The position numbers and the translations under genes are program-made. From NCBI GenBank assembly GCA_007844125.1, contig CM017558.1:31584230-31648229 (forward strand): a DNA stretch of 64,000 bases, in the 5' to 3' direction. This DNA is from Sinonovacula constricta. Lineage: Eukaryota > Mollusca > Bivalvia > Cardiida > Solecurtidae. The notes under the pieces were generated by a model that was given only the letters and a program-made list of their open reading frames with translations, was not told where the DNA came from and did no database searches. Below, piece after piece: positions 25,261 to 37,571 of this stretch (position 1 is its first letter; every line of letters begins with the position of its first letter).

Positions 25261-27274
25261 AATCCGTGCGGCGAAAGACCGAGGGGCAAGAGGTGTACAA
25301 ATCCGCAATTCACGGCCACATGAGCCCCTTGTGATATCTATATTAATCGTATTCTGTTAAGTAGTATGTATAATACGATGAAGTGACCTAACAAAACAAC
25401 TTAACTGTTGAGACTTTGTCTGATTTCTACTTTGTTTGATTTCTAAATCAATTCTCTTCATATAATTTGAGAAAAGTCTTTCATGGCAATGCTTTACTTT
25501 TAAAGAAGCATGCAACTAGCGATTTCTTGTAATTTCTACGTATTTCAAAATTACCGAAAAAACATTTTATTGAGCTTCGCTTGTCTTAGCGTTAGTTTGT
25601 ATTATCGAAAATAGATTTCTTTGCTGAACACCTGTTACAAAGAACGATGTAGGGAAAATTACCCTAAGCTAGACCTTAACGCGACTTGGTCAAAGTTTTG
25701 CTGAAGTGCATGACCCACTTGATGCGTATTTTAGTCTCTACCGAGTTAATCCCAGTATTGTTTATGACTGATGTGTACAAATCAGTTTGCCTATATCTAA
25801 TACATGTAACAGCATATAACCAATGTTCTGGGGGAAATGTGCATAATTGCTGCAAAAGCTGATACTTTGTTTTAAGGAAATGTTGTTTGAGACATTACTT
25901 TAAATGTTATACAGTACCAATCTTGCAATACATTGCATTAAATTTCCGTTATTCGAAATCGATAGAAACACGACAGAGATTTCCGCTGTAATGTAGTCTG
26001 TATGTTATCCTCTATGCATAGATGTTGGTGCAAATATCTGTATTACAGGCATACATCGTTCAACTCATTGGCACCATATTCATAAATAAGAACTTTCAAA
26101 CAGATTGCAATTATAAGTACAATTGATACGTTTTAATATGATGATGATTATGATGACGATGATGTTGATGATGTTGATGGTGATTACGATTATGTCGATG
26201 ATGCTGATTATGATTGTGGTTTTGGTGACGGCGATGATAATGATGATTATTTAATTGATGGTAATGAGGAGGAGGACTGCGACGACGACGATGATGATTA
26301 CGACGACGACGACAACGACGAATAATGACAATGACGATGGTGATAAAGATCATAGTTATACAAGGAAGTAAAACTGTTGCCTTACACCATACATGTAAAG
26401 CTAATCAAGGAAGTTTTTTATTGTAAGCTTAAGTACTAGGCATATCTTTATGTCTTCATTGATACGACAGTGTGAAGAAAGCGTTGACTTAGACACTTTA
26501 GACCGAACCAAATTTATATGTTAAGGAAGTAGTCTCGTCTCCCCTGATTGGTTGTTGTTCTTGCCGAACGATCTGTTTTAATAACTACTTGAGTAAATGT
26601 ACTAAACGACAACAATAACGTGTCTATCCAGAGAACCACTCTCTTACACTGTCAATGAACTACATAAACATTTTACTTTCACAACACATAACTCTGATGG
26701 GAAGTAGAATAACTGTTACTTAGTTTTCCTTATTCCCTGCTACATCTCTATTTACAAGCTGCATTGCTATAAGCTAACATCGGTTTACTCGGTTTCTTTT
26801 GCTAAACAATACTTCGCCAAACAGCTGCGAATTCCTGTAAATGTCGGCTATTTTTATAATAACAAGCTACACATTATTGTCACAAGCTACAATGTTCAGA
26901 AAAAAGGAATACTCAGGACTTTTGTCTGAAAAAGGTCTACAGAACAGCTGCGATTTTCTGTGGGTTTTTTTTGCCAGCTACACTATTGTTATAGTTATTA
27001 TAGTTTACTGTTAAAATACTCACATCGTGGTTGTAAATTTTAAGATAACCTTTTTAGAGACCAAATACATTTCGACATGAATAAATTATCGTTAAATACA
27101 TCAAAGTGTTAACATTAAAATTATCGAGAGTAATGCAAGTTTGCATCGATGCTTTCATATATTTCCGGTTGAAAAGATAATGATCTTGTAAGCTCAGAAA
27201 GAAACAGAAATTCAGAATATAGAACACGATCTGCTTTAATCTAGAAGTTTGGCACCTTCTGTACAGACGCCAAT
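25261..27274. other. non-coding stretch with a trinucleotide repeat
   Basis: Contains the GAT/GAC tract listed separately. No exon, RNA gene or dispersed repeat was recognised in the rest. Confidence 0.45.
26138..26345 (+). repeat. (GAT)n/(GAC)n degenerate trinucleotide tract
   Basis: Long run of gatgat, gacgac and related triplets. The basic His/Arg-rich frame on the opposite strand is an artefact of it. Confidence 0.95.
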
Positions 27275-27560
27275 GTGGTTCGGTGTATGCACCTAGCTAA
27301 GTTAAAGCGACAACAAAAACAGGCAAGAACACATGGCCCCCACATGTCTTCCATCATCACGGCCAGCAAAACACTTAACACAACTAATATCTTCATTATG
27401 TTACGCCAGCTTCAGGAGAAATACACCGATGCCAACAAGCCACTTAATTTCGCATTTGTCAATCTGGAGACTGACTGACCCAGTACTCAAAAGGGTCCTT
27501 TGTTGGCTCACGATAAGTTTAGGTGTAAATGAGTGGGCAGGGAGGGTCCTCCAATGTTAA
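27275..27560 (+). pseudogene. non-LTR retrotransposon (LINE) reverse transcriptase fragment
   Basis: One frame reads IFIMLRQLQEKY..ANKPLNFAFVNLE before a stop at 27476; the next frame continues DPVLKR, SLGVNEWAGRVLQ. This order matches the start of the LINE reverse transcriptase domain, where the usual motif is F-V-D-L-E-K-A-F-D followed by a conserved LGV-EW-R-Q segment. The catalytic Asp of motif A is Asn here, a frameshift separates the two halves, and the flanks are unreadable, so the copy is dead. An RTE- or CR1-like clade is possible but not decided. Confidence 0.8.
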
Positions 27561-27679
27561 GGCCATGTGCGAGTCAACGGGCGGTGTAGGTGTCCACTAC
27601 CTAACATGTTTAGAGATTAGGGCGCTCTCAACGGTCTTAGTCCTTCCGCACACAGCTGCTTAGCTTGTAGGAACACCAT

Positions 27680-28040
27680 CTTATAATTAAGAGATCGAGC
27701 GTTTAGAGTCGCCGACGCATAACTAACCAGCCCCACGCCTCATAGGTTCGAGTCCTGGTCGGAGAGACAACTTTCATATCTAAGTTAATGTAATTTACAC
27801 ACACGCAAACACAATTAAACAATTCAACCATGTGTTTCAGATATTTAATTATTTTGTTAGTGCCAAACCTGGATCAGCGGATTATCATCATTTACTGCTG
27901 ATGATGTTTCGTGAGTTTATACCAAAAGATTAACTGACGATGACTTTGAGATGAACCGTTTAGGGCCTTCCTCCACCAATAATTAGCTGGCCGTCGCCAA
28001 AATGATCTTGATTGTGTCGGTGCGATGTAAAGAATGTAAA
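27680..28040 (+). mobile_element. SINE family 2, split copy (head and tail)
   Basis: At 27700-27775 the head has agagtcgccgacgc and the B-box-like ggttcgagtcc. At 27960-28040 the tail has gggccttcctccaccaataattagct, gtcgcc and gtgtcggtgcgatgta. The sequence between them does not match the family body, so this is either one disrupted element or two neighbouring fragments. Confidence 0.6.
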
Positions 28041-29154
28041 AATAACAAAAGCAATTCCCGGCTGCTGAAGGCTGGGTAGACCAAAGACATCTCAGTGCGC
28101 TGCTACCGATTTAAATCGTGAAATCTGATCAACGATGATCCCCTGAGCAGAGTTGGATGGATATGGAGATCGAGCAAGCGACTGTCCCAAATCCATGGAC
28201 AGACGCAGCAGAATGCTGTGCTGTGTACATGCAGGTAAAGCCAACAGTAGATGTCAACTATAACCCTACAAAATTCTATACCAGGCCCCAGTTAAGACAC
28301 GATTAAATAACTATATTTTTCTTGGATATATTTTTTTAAATATGTATCATCATGACAACTGCTTAACCTGTGTTTTAGTATTTTAATCGGAGTCAATTTA
28401 CAATTTACAATTCGACGTGTGACCAAAGATAAAATTTTCACTAAAATGGGACATATATAAGCCGCTTTAGATATCTATAGTGACTATCAAAATCATGTAT
28501 GTTCTCCTTATAAACGCAAATTGTTTGATTAGCATGTTAATTTATATCACGTACATATATGTGCGTTATTAATAAATACTGGAAATATTGCAATTTACAT
28601 CTTGTTTTCTATTGCTGCCACTCATTTAAGACAAGATGTATCATAGGACGCAACCTTTCCTCTATTGTCTGACATCAAGTGGCCACTCGAAAAAATTTCC
28701 TCGTTATGAAAGAGTACTTAAGCCAAAAGATGATCAGCAGCTTGTAGTGCCTCTTCTGTCTGCAATAATGTGTCATTGTTTATAAGGGACTTAACTTAAA
28801 ATGTAAGTGTTTTTCTAGATTTACTAAAATTATAATGTTTTACACAGTGTATATTTATCATCACGGCTGTATTATTCTAGCTAAATAGTTTACAGCTGAT
28901 CAAACTCGCTTTCTTTAAATTAAATTTAAACAAATAAAGTTATTCAAACATCGTGTTTTGTTTTGTTTCAGCTTTTTGAATATAATGATTGTTATAAGGT
29001 AAATTTAAGTCATAATCAAGTAGCGTAGTTTGATGTAAAAGTATGTCAGTAGTTCATAATTGTTATATCTGTCCACGATCCATTTTCTTACAACTGTACT
29101 TAATATAAAAAAAAAAATTCTCAGCCAATGCATACTTATGGTATTATGTATCTG
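28041..29154. other. non-coding stretch, nothing recognised
   Basis: A less AT-rich patch at about 28060-28260 looks like repeat debris but could not be matched to another part of the window. Confidence 0.4.
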
Positions 29155-29730
29155 TTAACTGAAACCTGTTTGTTTCATCAGTCTATGATGTGAATATATT
29201 TTACCTGTCTATGAATACATTTTGTTTGATCCGTCTTTTTATTTCACCTGTCCATTAATACATTTTGTTTGATCAGACTTATTGTTTCACCTGTCCATGA
29301 ATACATTGTGTTGGAACTGTCAAAGGAAACTAATTACTTTATCTGTCTATAGATACCTTTGTTTGTCGTTTCAGTAAGTACCTATTATCAGTCAAAGAAT
29401 ATTTTATTTGAATTATCGGCAAACTATTATTATTTCATCAATCAATGACAATTTTTGTTTGGTCAGTTAATAAACGTGATTTTTTAATCTATTAATACTT
29501 TATATTTTCAATCAATAAATACTTCTTGTTTCATCTGTCTATGAATTGCTTGATACTTTGATGAAAAACACCAATTATTTCAACCGTTTAAGAGTTTAAC
29601 GCTTCTGTTTCGTATGTCTATAAAAACATAATTGTTTCTTCTGTTTATAAATACTTTTGGATTCATCTGCCAATAAGACCTAATTATTTCATTTGTCTTT
29701 GAATCCCTATTCTTATCTGTCAAAATACGT
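29155..29730 (+). repeat. old diverged minisatellite
   Basis: Repeated variants of tttcacctgtctatgaatacat, about ten or more, with spacing from roughly 30 to 46 bases. The best-preserved units are near 29203, 29248 and 29290. Confidence 0.75.
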
Positions 29731-30584
29731 TTTTTCTTATTTTGGTAGGAATAACGTTTTAATGGATACCCCTTGAATAAATTCGGAAGAGAGCCAGAAA
29801 AAACCAAATTGACCTTTTAATCGAAAAAATATTTAATATTTGTAAGCAGTTGGTCTATTTAAATATTACTTAAAAAAATTCTGCTTGCACCTGAAGAATT
29901 ATCCCTTAAAGGTGTTGACAATGGCTTTCTTCCCTGTAAATGTGGATACATGATGATTCTTTTCTGACAACTTCATGCGTACATTTTACATTAATGTGCT
30001 ATAGGGAGGCATTGGGGGATATATGATGAAAATATGCATTTATTGCGCAACGCCCTTGTGTTCAACACATTTTGAATGTTTTAATAATATCAGTGCAGTA
30101 AATATAGATAAAGCATATTTTAGTTACAATTCCATACAAGCTAAATAGCAATTGCCTGACAGTAGAAAATACACATTCAGAAAAACGTTACACAAACACG
30201 TCTGACATACCAGTGAAAACCGTATGTTGGCAGTTTTATGATCCCATCGCAGGTCAATCAACTCTTCGAAGATTCGCTGGCGTTGCTAATTGGCCCATTT
30301 GTATGTTTCAATGACATTAGCACTTATAGAAATTGTATCTTTTTGTGAAGGAATGTGATACACTTATTTGAATGTAAACCATTTTAGATATCACATTTAT
30401 ATGTAATGGTAAAAATTGTGAAATAATTTAGTAAAAAGGCAGAAACACAATAATCCCCGTTTCAAAACTAAACTCGCACTTTATAAAATTAAGATTAATT
30501 AAAATATAATGTCTTTAATGCATAAGTTTGATGCTCCTCTCAACAATGTAATTTACTTATTTTAAACGTATATTCATAATGCTG
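29731..30584. other. non-coding stretch, nothing recognised
   Basis: AT-rich; no exon or matched repeat. Confidence 0.45.
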
Positions 30585-30800
30585 ACGAGTTTTATATCAT
30601 GGAATAGTCAGATGTTTATCAAATATCCCGTAAAATACAATGCAAAATGGTCTTTTTCATTTTATATGGATTCGATATGACGCGTTTCAGCAGTTAAAAC
30701 AATATGCAACAAAATACACAAAACTTGCATACGTTTTAATGCAAACGCCGTCATTTTGGCCAATATTACCTAGTTAAAGCGAGGATCCGTTGGTATCAAT
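30585..30800 (+). repeat. dispersed repeat, direct copy of 12870-13095
   Basis: Shares the ordered blocks described at 12870-13095, including the perfect agcgaggatccgttg. Confidence 0.7.
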
Positions 30801-31959
30801 AAGGACGATGGTGATTTCTCCTTATAACAGATACCTACGTTATAAAGCTTTATTCGGATGATGATATAGCGTGATCTAAAACGTAAATTGTCACGTGATA
30901 TTTTTCTAGATTTAAAATAGCTAACTATGTAGCGTGACTAAGATATGAAGTACACGTGTAATGGCACAATATGTGTTATGCTTAAATTTTCATAGTTAAT
31001 GTATTATTTGAGGAAAATCGCCTAGTTCAAACTGCCGAATACCAACTTTAATGTGAGGAGATCATTTAACTGATCTTCCCTACTAAGCTTGTTCTTCCAG
31101 GCAATTTTCTGCTCTGAACTTTACATTATGACCAATAACTGTTTGGTTTATATGAAAGTAACTGCAAGCACCGTAGAAAATACTGCATCAAAAAATTATG
31201 GATATTATGAGGCAATGAAAAATAGGAAGAGATGAAAGGCAGGTTTTTTTAAGTTGAACCGTGCAAAACTGTAACCATGTTAGCACTGCCAAGCAGGGAC
31301 AAAAATTTTATTATTATATATTAAATCGTGTTAATATGAAACAGCATCAAATACTTAAGGGCATTTTCATTTTACAAGTACAAACTATACCACCCTGTTT
31401 TAGTTTTCTTGTTCGTCACACAAAAGATATATAAAGGCAATCAGGCAGATATAAGTCAACAAATAGATCTTTAATCTGCACACTTTCAATATCACTCTGT
31501 ATTAAAAAATCTAGCTTTTTACTTCACAATATCCGGGAACGAAACCTTTTTGAGAGTTTTCCTTCATTTCTTCTTTTGTGGCATTAACACTACAGCTCGA
31601 TTTTTTCCCAATAGTTCCTATTCAGTTCTTCTTAATTTTCTCTTTCTAAGTCACGTTATCCTTTGTTCTAGATGATGTCTATATACTCAAATGCACACTA
31701 AGACATACTTAAACTCAGCACTTATATTATTTTATTTATAATTTCAGCGATTACCATACACTCGTTTTAAACAATCTACAAGCAAATGAAAGGCACCTTG
31801 CCTGTTGAAATAGCCCATTTATTTTAGTAAAATATTTTTTTTCAATCAAACTTAACCATCTACAAACGTTGTTTATTAAAGCATGCATTTCTTATGGCTT
31901 TCTTTATTACTACATTGTTGATGATGCTAACTTTCGTAAATTTTATGTTTGCAGAAAAC
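30801..31959. other. non-coding stretch upstream of a signal-peptide exon
   Basis: AT-rich. The tttaagaaag block found upstream of three other first exons was not recognised here. Confidence 0.45.
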
Positions 31960-32014
31960 ATGTTTCTAGTGCTGCTTCTACTGCTTGTATCTACAGTCGT
32001 TTATTGCACAAAAG
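31960..32014 (+). CDS. signal-peptide exon (first exon, plus strand, diverged)
   Basis: An ATG at 31960 opens a 55-bp segment ending in phase 1 at g|gtaaat. It encodes MFLVLLLLLVSTVVYCTKG, a textbook hydrophobic signal peptide, with the same exon length and phase as the four other first exons. The residues differ from the IFVIY/YVH type. It lies 5.6 kb upstream of the locus B first exon. It could be an alternative first exon of locus B (its phase fits the exon at 40287), or the start of a separate gene whose other exons are not visible. Confidence 0.6.
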
Positions 32015-33329
32015 GTAAATAAATGTTATGTGTATTTAAAAATATATAATGTCAATGACGTTTTAATGAAGAAGTACATAAAGGTTCGTCTTATTTGCTT
32101 ACGTGTAGAGGGTTAAATTGTTGTACTTTGTAACAACCATTGTCCAGAAGAAGCCTTTAATTCAAGCCTATCGTAATACATTATGTATGATATTTTCTGG
32201 CTATGAGAAGTTACAGATACGATTGGAAAGACAGTATAAACAAACCAAATATTTTCAAAACAATTTCATCCACAGCATTTCACAAGAGCTTAAATCGCAT
32301 ATTCCACTAGCTTTAAAAGTCGACCCTCAAATCCATCAACGACAGCTTGGACAACACCTAGCTTTAAAACTAACTGTGGGAAGATCAGTAAAGTCGAGCC
32401 TAAATACTCCATTTATTAAAATCAAAAGAAAGATTATGGTTGGGCCATTGGCGATGTTCAAGGCCTCGCTTATTGCGTGCGCTATAAACGAAAGTAATTT
32501 GCAAGCGTTAACAGTACCAAGTTCTAGTATTAATGATTTCTTTTTCACGGCGCATAAATACTAAACGAGTAATATCTCTGACTATTTCGACGTCCACTCT
32601 ATCATATTATTAATATAAAACAGATTTGTATATCCTGTAACTGTGTTTTTGTCGTTAATGGCTGCTACATTAATATTTTGTAATTGCAAGTTGCACTGTA
32701 AACTTCGTCTTTGTTTAATGTTCTCTTTGGGAAAATCAGTCATAATCATCATGTTAAGAATAAAGCAACTCCTTTATGTTTAATATTTTAACAAAATCAT
32801 TTTCTGGGCGTATGCGACGAATATTTTTAAACGAGCATTGCACAAGTGGGTCCGATAACTGAGAGCCACAAACAAAAATAGACACATAAAGGTATCCAGG
32901 TGTGACAAATATTTGACATCTGATTTTGAAGTTACAAATTGGTTTGCAGCTAGAGGTGCATGTGAATATTTAGGGGTTGTTCCTAACATCCCCACCGATT
33001 ATAAGAGGTGAACTACAACGTGGTGTAAGGAAATAACACCAGGTAGTAATGTCGATGGATTAACGATGCAAATGACCAGCATGAGAGGGCAGCAGAGTCA
33101 GCAGATTTAATTAAAATACCTTCCTAATTACAATTATTGTTTCCAACATGTTATCGATTTCGCAATAATATATGTTAATGTAGCGAAAATTGAACGAATA
33201 CACTTGACAAATAGAATTTCTCCCCCTTTTGTTAAAGATAATCACTTCCATAATGCTAAAATAGATACTTTCTTTCATTGCTTACTTGAATGATTTAAAT
33301 ATTCAGTTTCTACAAATTAGATTATTGTT
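32015..33329. other. non-coding stretch with one unrecognised 148-codon open frame
   Basis: The longest open frame of the region, 32118-32564 (plus strand), starts about 100 bases after the signal-peptide exon. Its translation is Lys/Gln/Ile-rich with no Cys pattern, signal or membrane segment and no known domain. It lacks an obvious acceptor at its start. I do not call it a gene, but it is the best candidate for an unknown exon here. Confidence 0.35.
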
Positions 33330-33745
33330 GCAACACGTCCGAGTGAGCTTGTGAAAAGGAAAACGTCACTAAATCCAATAGTTTTTAGTCGAGCTTAAAG
33401 AGGCAGTACAGGCACGTACCTGACGAGGCACTTGTGAGACTGACTTGGAGAGTCAGTGACAAGGTATGTGTGAAACTGACAAGCTGCACAGGGGGACGTG
33501 TGTGCCAAGAGTTAGTACGATACACTTTAGTAAGGCTCGGCTGAGCTAGTTGTCTGTCTACGGTGTACTAAAGTCAGACTCACGAGCTCCTTTGTTTTTG
33601 TGTCATTGAGGCTAGTTTCGCAATATTCTTTCATTAATACTCTGAGGTTTGTCGGAGACTAGGTTTCGTCCACTGTCCTGAGTGTGTCTACCCTTCTCCT
33701 TCCACCCGTCTCTTCTCTCTCCGGCTCGGGCACCCGTTACATAGA
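33330..33745. other. GC-richer block, possibly a solo LTR or other element end
   Basis: This block is clearly richer in G and C than its surroundings. It contains direct variants of gtgagactgac and gtgtgaaactgac, a CT-rich stretch (cttctccttccacccgtctc) and ends in gggcacccgttaca. A gttaca end is typical of Gypsy-type LTRs, but I could not find the matching tgtaac start, so the call is tentative. Confidence 0.3.
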
Positions 33746-35447
33746 CATTTAAGTTAAGCCACAATTGCAGGAAAGCAAATATTGGGACTATTTCTCTAAA
33801 CTACTGTGCATTTCTGTGCTTTTTCTTAATTCACATGGTCATTCTATGATTATCTCTCTCACCCAAAGCGGCACATTAAAATCGTTCTTTCAATTTCCAC
33901 CACTATCTTTAAAAATAATATTGTATTTATCATATGCTTTGCATTACCTACGTAATAGTGTGACTTGAGTTTGACAAGTATCTGAATTGTTTAACATTAA
34001 ACAATATTCTAATTTATTGATTGCTTAATGGTAACCTGAATAAAAAACACAAAATTATGATAACTGAAGCTTACTATAATACTTTTATTTCATTTTCTTG
34101 TGATGATTTTTGTATGACAGCTATGTGTTTGCTTCAATCTAAAAGAATCTATGTGCTATAACTGGGTCATAAGACAACTACCTTGTAATTATTTTGTCTT
34201 GTCATTATTATTTTTTTCTTTTTAATCATTAAAGTTTTATAAGGAAATTTTGTATTGTTTATATATTGATAATAAGTAAAATGCGACAAGTAGTGAAGGA
34301 GATGGCTTAAATGTAGCTGTGCCTTTTGTTAGTAATGCACCGAACATGCTCGGAAAAGACATTTTAGTGAATTCCGGTTTCTAGCGCAAAAATGGGTCGA
34401 TAAATTAAGATAGCCTAATACGTTCTTTATTATTATTAAAAATACTGTATTCTGTGTTGCCATTATGCCTTTAAATGTTTCCTTGACCTATTGATGCTGT
34501 GACAACGCCATGTTTTGATCCAAGTCTACGTTAAATTTAGTGCATAAGTTTTGTTAATGCACATCATTCAGAAATATCTGGACTAAAACATTTTATTGCT
34601 ATACTTTTTTAGTTCATATCACCTTATGATTATAGGTAGGTAAAGGGAAAGCAATCTTATTTTTATTGTAATAAATGCATGACACAGTGTTGTGGTATTT
34701 GCATTAATGATAACACATTCCTATATTCTATGAACATATTTAAAGTACATGTATGATTAATAGCCAATTAAATGTTAAATTTGTCATGTTAAAATAAGAA
34801 CAATGTGTTGTTACATATCTTAAAAAGTTTATTATCTCTTGGATATGATCCATAAATATAACGTCGTTTTATTGCGTTTCCATTTCTTCTTACATCATCC
34901 AAGTTTCCATTAAATCACAATAACATCTTGAGTTATATATGTGTCTTGACACAAATTGACTTGTGATTCGGTTAATGTCGCAGTCTTTTTTAAGTAATAG
35001 ATTTAAGGATCTAGATAAGTGAATCGTATTAAAGTACAAAGGAAAATGAACATATTAAATGCAGTTTATTGAGATATTGCATTTTAATAACCTCATGATA
35101 CAGTGAACAGGGGGAAGAATTCCAGACTACTTACAATGTAAATGTAAATTAATAAATTTTAAAGTTGTTTCCCTTTACGATACTTTTGTACTCATTCAAC
35201 ATGTTTGATATGTATCAGCCCTCACTGTTTTGGTTTGATACCCAGTCGGGGCGATAACGTTCATGTAGTTAGTCCATCTAACAATAGTTTTGGGGTCTTT
35301 TTCATCAATAATATGTGGAATGTCCACTATTAAAGTATGTCGGGTTTATAGTCCCACAGTATTCAAACTGAAAGAATCTATGTGCTTTAACTGGGTCATA
35401 ATACAATTTATATAAAATGGAAGAAATTCAAAAATCACAAATATGCT
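33746..35447. other. non-coding stretch with a short direct repeat pair
   Basis: 34138-34180 and 35369-35410 share aaagaatctatgtgct, taactgggtcataa and acaa in the same orientation. 35210-35345 resembles the tail of SINE family 2 (agtcggggcg, tttggggtcttttt). No exon was recognised. Confidence 0.5.
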
Positions 35448-35650
35448 CCCATGGCGTAGTGGTAGAGTCGCCGACTTGTAATGCCCCTGAATGCTTAGCC
35501 TCTCACTTGGGTTCGAGATCCCTTCGGGACGAAGGACTTAATGTGGGAAGGTCTTCCAGCTGATTTGCAGTGCCCTGGTGGTTCTACCTATACATTTGTC
35601 TTGGGTCTTCCTCCACCAAAAAGCTGGACGTTTACCTGTTTAATCTCTTA
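35448..35650 (+). mobile_element. tRNA-derived SINE (family 2), best-preserved copy
   Basis: The head resembles a tRNA (ggcgtagtggtagagtcgcc as A box region; gggttcgagatccc as B box) and is followed by acgaaggacttaatgtggg, aaggtcttccagctga, ggtggttctacc and gggtcttcctccaccaaaaa. It serves as reference for the other family-2 fragments in the window. Confidence 0.8.
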
Positions 35651-37383
35651 GAACATATTATAACATTGTGTTTAGTCGTAATAAAAAGTACTTAGAATCC
35701 GCCATTTTAATTGAAACCGAACATAGTAAATAATTTGATAATAACGTACTGGTCGAAAGTTAACATACCAGTTAACACGCGCATTAAACATAACCCTATG
35801 ATAGAACGCGGAAGTAAAAATATCGTACTAAATATTCCTTGGCTACATTATGTGTTAAGATTAGAAAATAAACTGTTAAAGCGACTCTTTAATGGCTTAG
35901 ATGTAAGGCAAGTCGTGACCAGTTCATTCAAACAATGGTGGAAACTACTTTGAACACTCATAACATCATACTTAATTACCAAGCCATGTGACTGGATTGT
36001 TGTCACGTCTAGCGCTGTCTTATGGTACCAATGTATATTCTAAAAACTTTTGTATGTTTAATTTTGTATTAAAATATACAGATAAAATGATTTAGTAGCA
36101 TCAAGTATAAACTTGTTTCTTTTGTTAATATTTTTTCTATTTTAAACATTTTTGTGTGTATGTGTTTAAGGCTTTGTCAGGAATATTTTTTCTTGATATT
36201 AGTGCTTTTTATGCTTGTTAAATAGTGAATTGAATTAGACCGAATTAATATCTTGACTTGTAAACTGAAATCTGTATAAGGTGTCGAGCATTATCATTAA
36301 ATCAGTTTCATTGTTCATAGACTACGTCTTGGCTAGACCGGGATTTAGCCAGTAACTAAACAAATATGGAGAAACAAGAAAAGAAAAAAACAAACACCGA
36401 CACCAGGAAGCGTTAACAATTTCCTTACACTACTCAAATTAAAAAAAGTGAAGTATACGTAGGAAAAATATGTTTCTCGGCAAAGTTTTAATAAGATTCA
36501 AGTTTTGATGGCGTATTCTATCTTTTAGCGACATTATGTTCTACTTTATAGTCTTAGGTAGACGAATCAAAATAGTATCATTTATCGTAAATGCATCTTC
36601 ATATTTTAGACAGGTTCAAGTTAATAAGACGTTTTATAAATAGTGTATACATCATTTGTAAACTGTTTTCTCTGTATATGTATGCTGCCAGAAGGGTTAA
36701 AATAAGTTTAAACGGGGTGTATTCCCTGAATAATTGCATATTGTTGAAAAAGGCACATCCAATAAATAATAGACATTGTAAAACCTTTCTTACGACTACA
36801 GTAAATCCAATACTAAATAACTGAAATAAGAAAATACAAAACAACACTTTATTAACAGGAACTTCCCGATTCAATTATATGCCGTCGCGGTTTATATTTC
36901 TGTTCATGCAATATAATATTAATGCAATCAATATAAAGCTATTAACGAACAATATATTTTTATAAATAACATTGAAGTCAACAAATTGAATCATTGTGTC
37001 GGGGTACTATCTAACGTTAACTTTGACCAACTTAACAAATGCAATGCAAAGTCTGTCCGACTGGATATCAAAGCGACTGCCATTTGTAGAAACGCTAGGT
37101 AACGCCATATACCATATTTTCCCTATTAAACATAGGCTGATGGCGTTTTCACAAATGTAGTGTCTCCGTATTCTAAAAGCTCAATTACTGAAAAATTATT
37201 TTCGCAATGTTTTTATTAAAGCATCGCAAACGTAGCATATCTTTTTAAAGATATATCTTGTTAAACACTTGTATACAATTAGCAGGCACGAACCATTTTA
37301 TTTACAACGCCGCTCAAGTGAATCACATTTGTTTTGAGAGTTTGCTTAAATTAGTTGAATAAAACCTTATTAAAGGTCCGACT
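35651..37383. other. non-coding stretch upstream of locus B
   Basis: An 80-codon frame at 35711-35953 (plus) and overlapping frames near 36600-36870 have no recognisable motif. An imperfect hairpin lies at 37081-37160: catttgtagaaacgc pairs with gcgttttcacaaatg across a loop of about 45 bases. It could be a small MITE. Confidence 0.4.
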
Positions 37384-37424
37384 TAAGTTTCCACTCCCTC
37401 TTTAAGAAAGCCAATGACTAACCC
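37384..37424 (+). promoter_or_regulatory. conserved promoter-proximal block of locus B
   Basis: Reads aagtttcc, actccctc, tttaagaaagccaatgacta, about 150-190 bases before the ATG of the locus B first exon. It is shared with the two minus-strand orphan first exons (20862-20915 and 16144-16190). Promoter function is inferred from position and conservation only. Confidence 0.55.
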
Positions 37425-37571
37425 TCGGTTGTTCGGTTGTTTTCAGCCTTGTTATTGTTGTTAAAAGAACTTCCGTGTAGTGTACAGCAGGCTGAACTTA
37501 TGTTTATTCCTTGATGTATTCTCACTCAGGAATAACGTAATTGTGTTTCGTCTGACGTATTCACAGTGACA

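Noticed and set aside
26111..26353. His/Arg/Asn-rich minus-strand frame
   Set aside because: Product of the GAT/GAC trinucleotide tract.
29155..29730. CRISPR-like spaced repeats
   Set aside because: The repeats are degenerate, unevenly spaced and in a eukaryotic context; a decayed minisatellite explains them.
36599..36874. 91-codon hydrophobic minus-strand frame
   Set aside because: Possible membrane protein by composition, but AT-rich sequence often gives such frames; no supporting motif or splice context.
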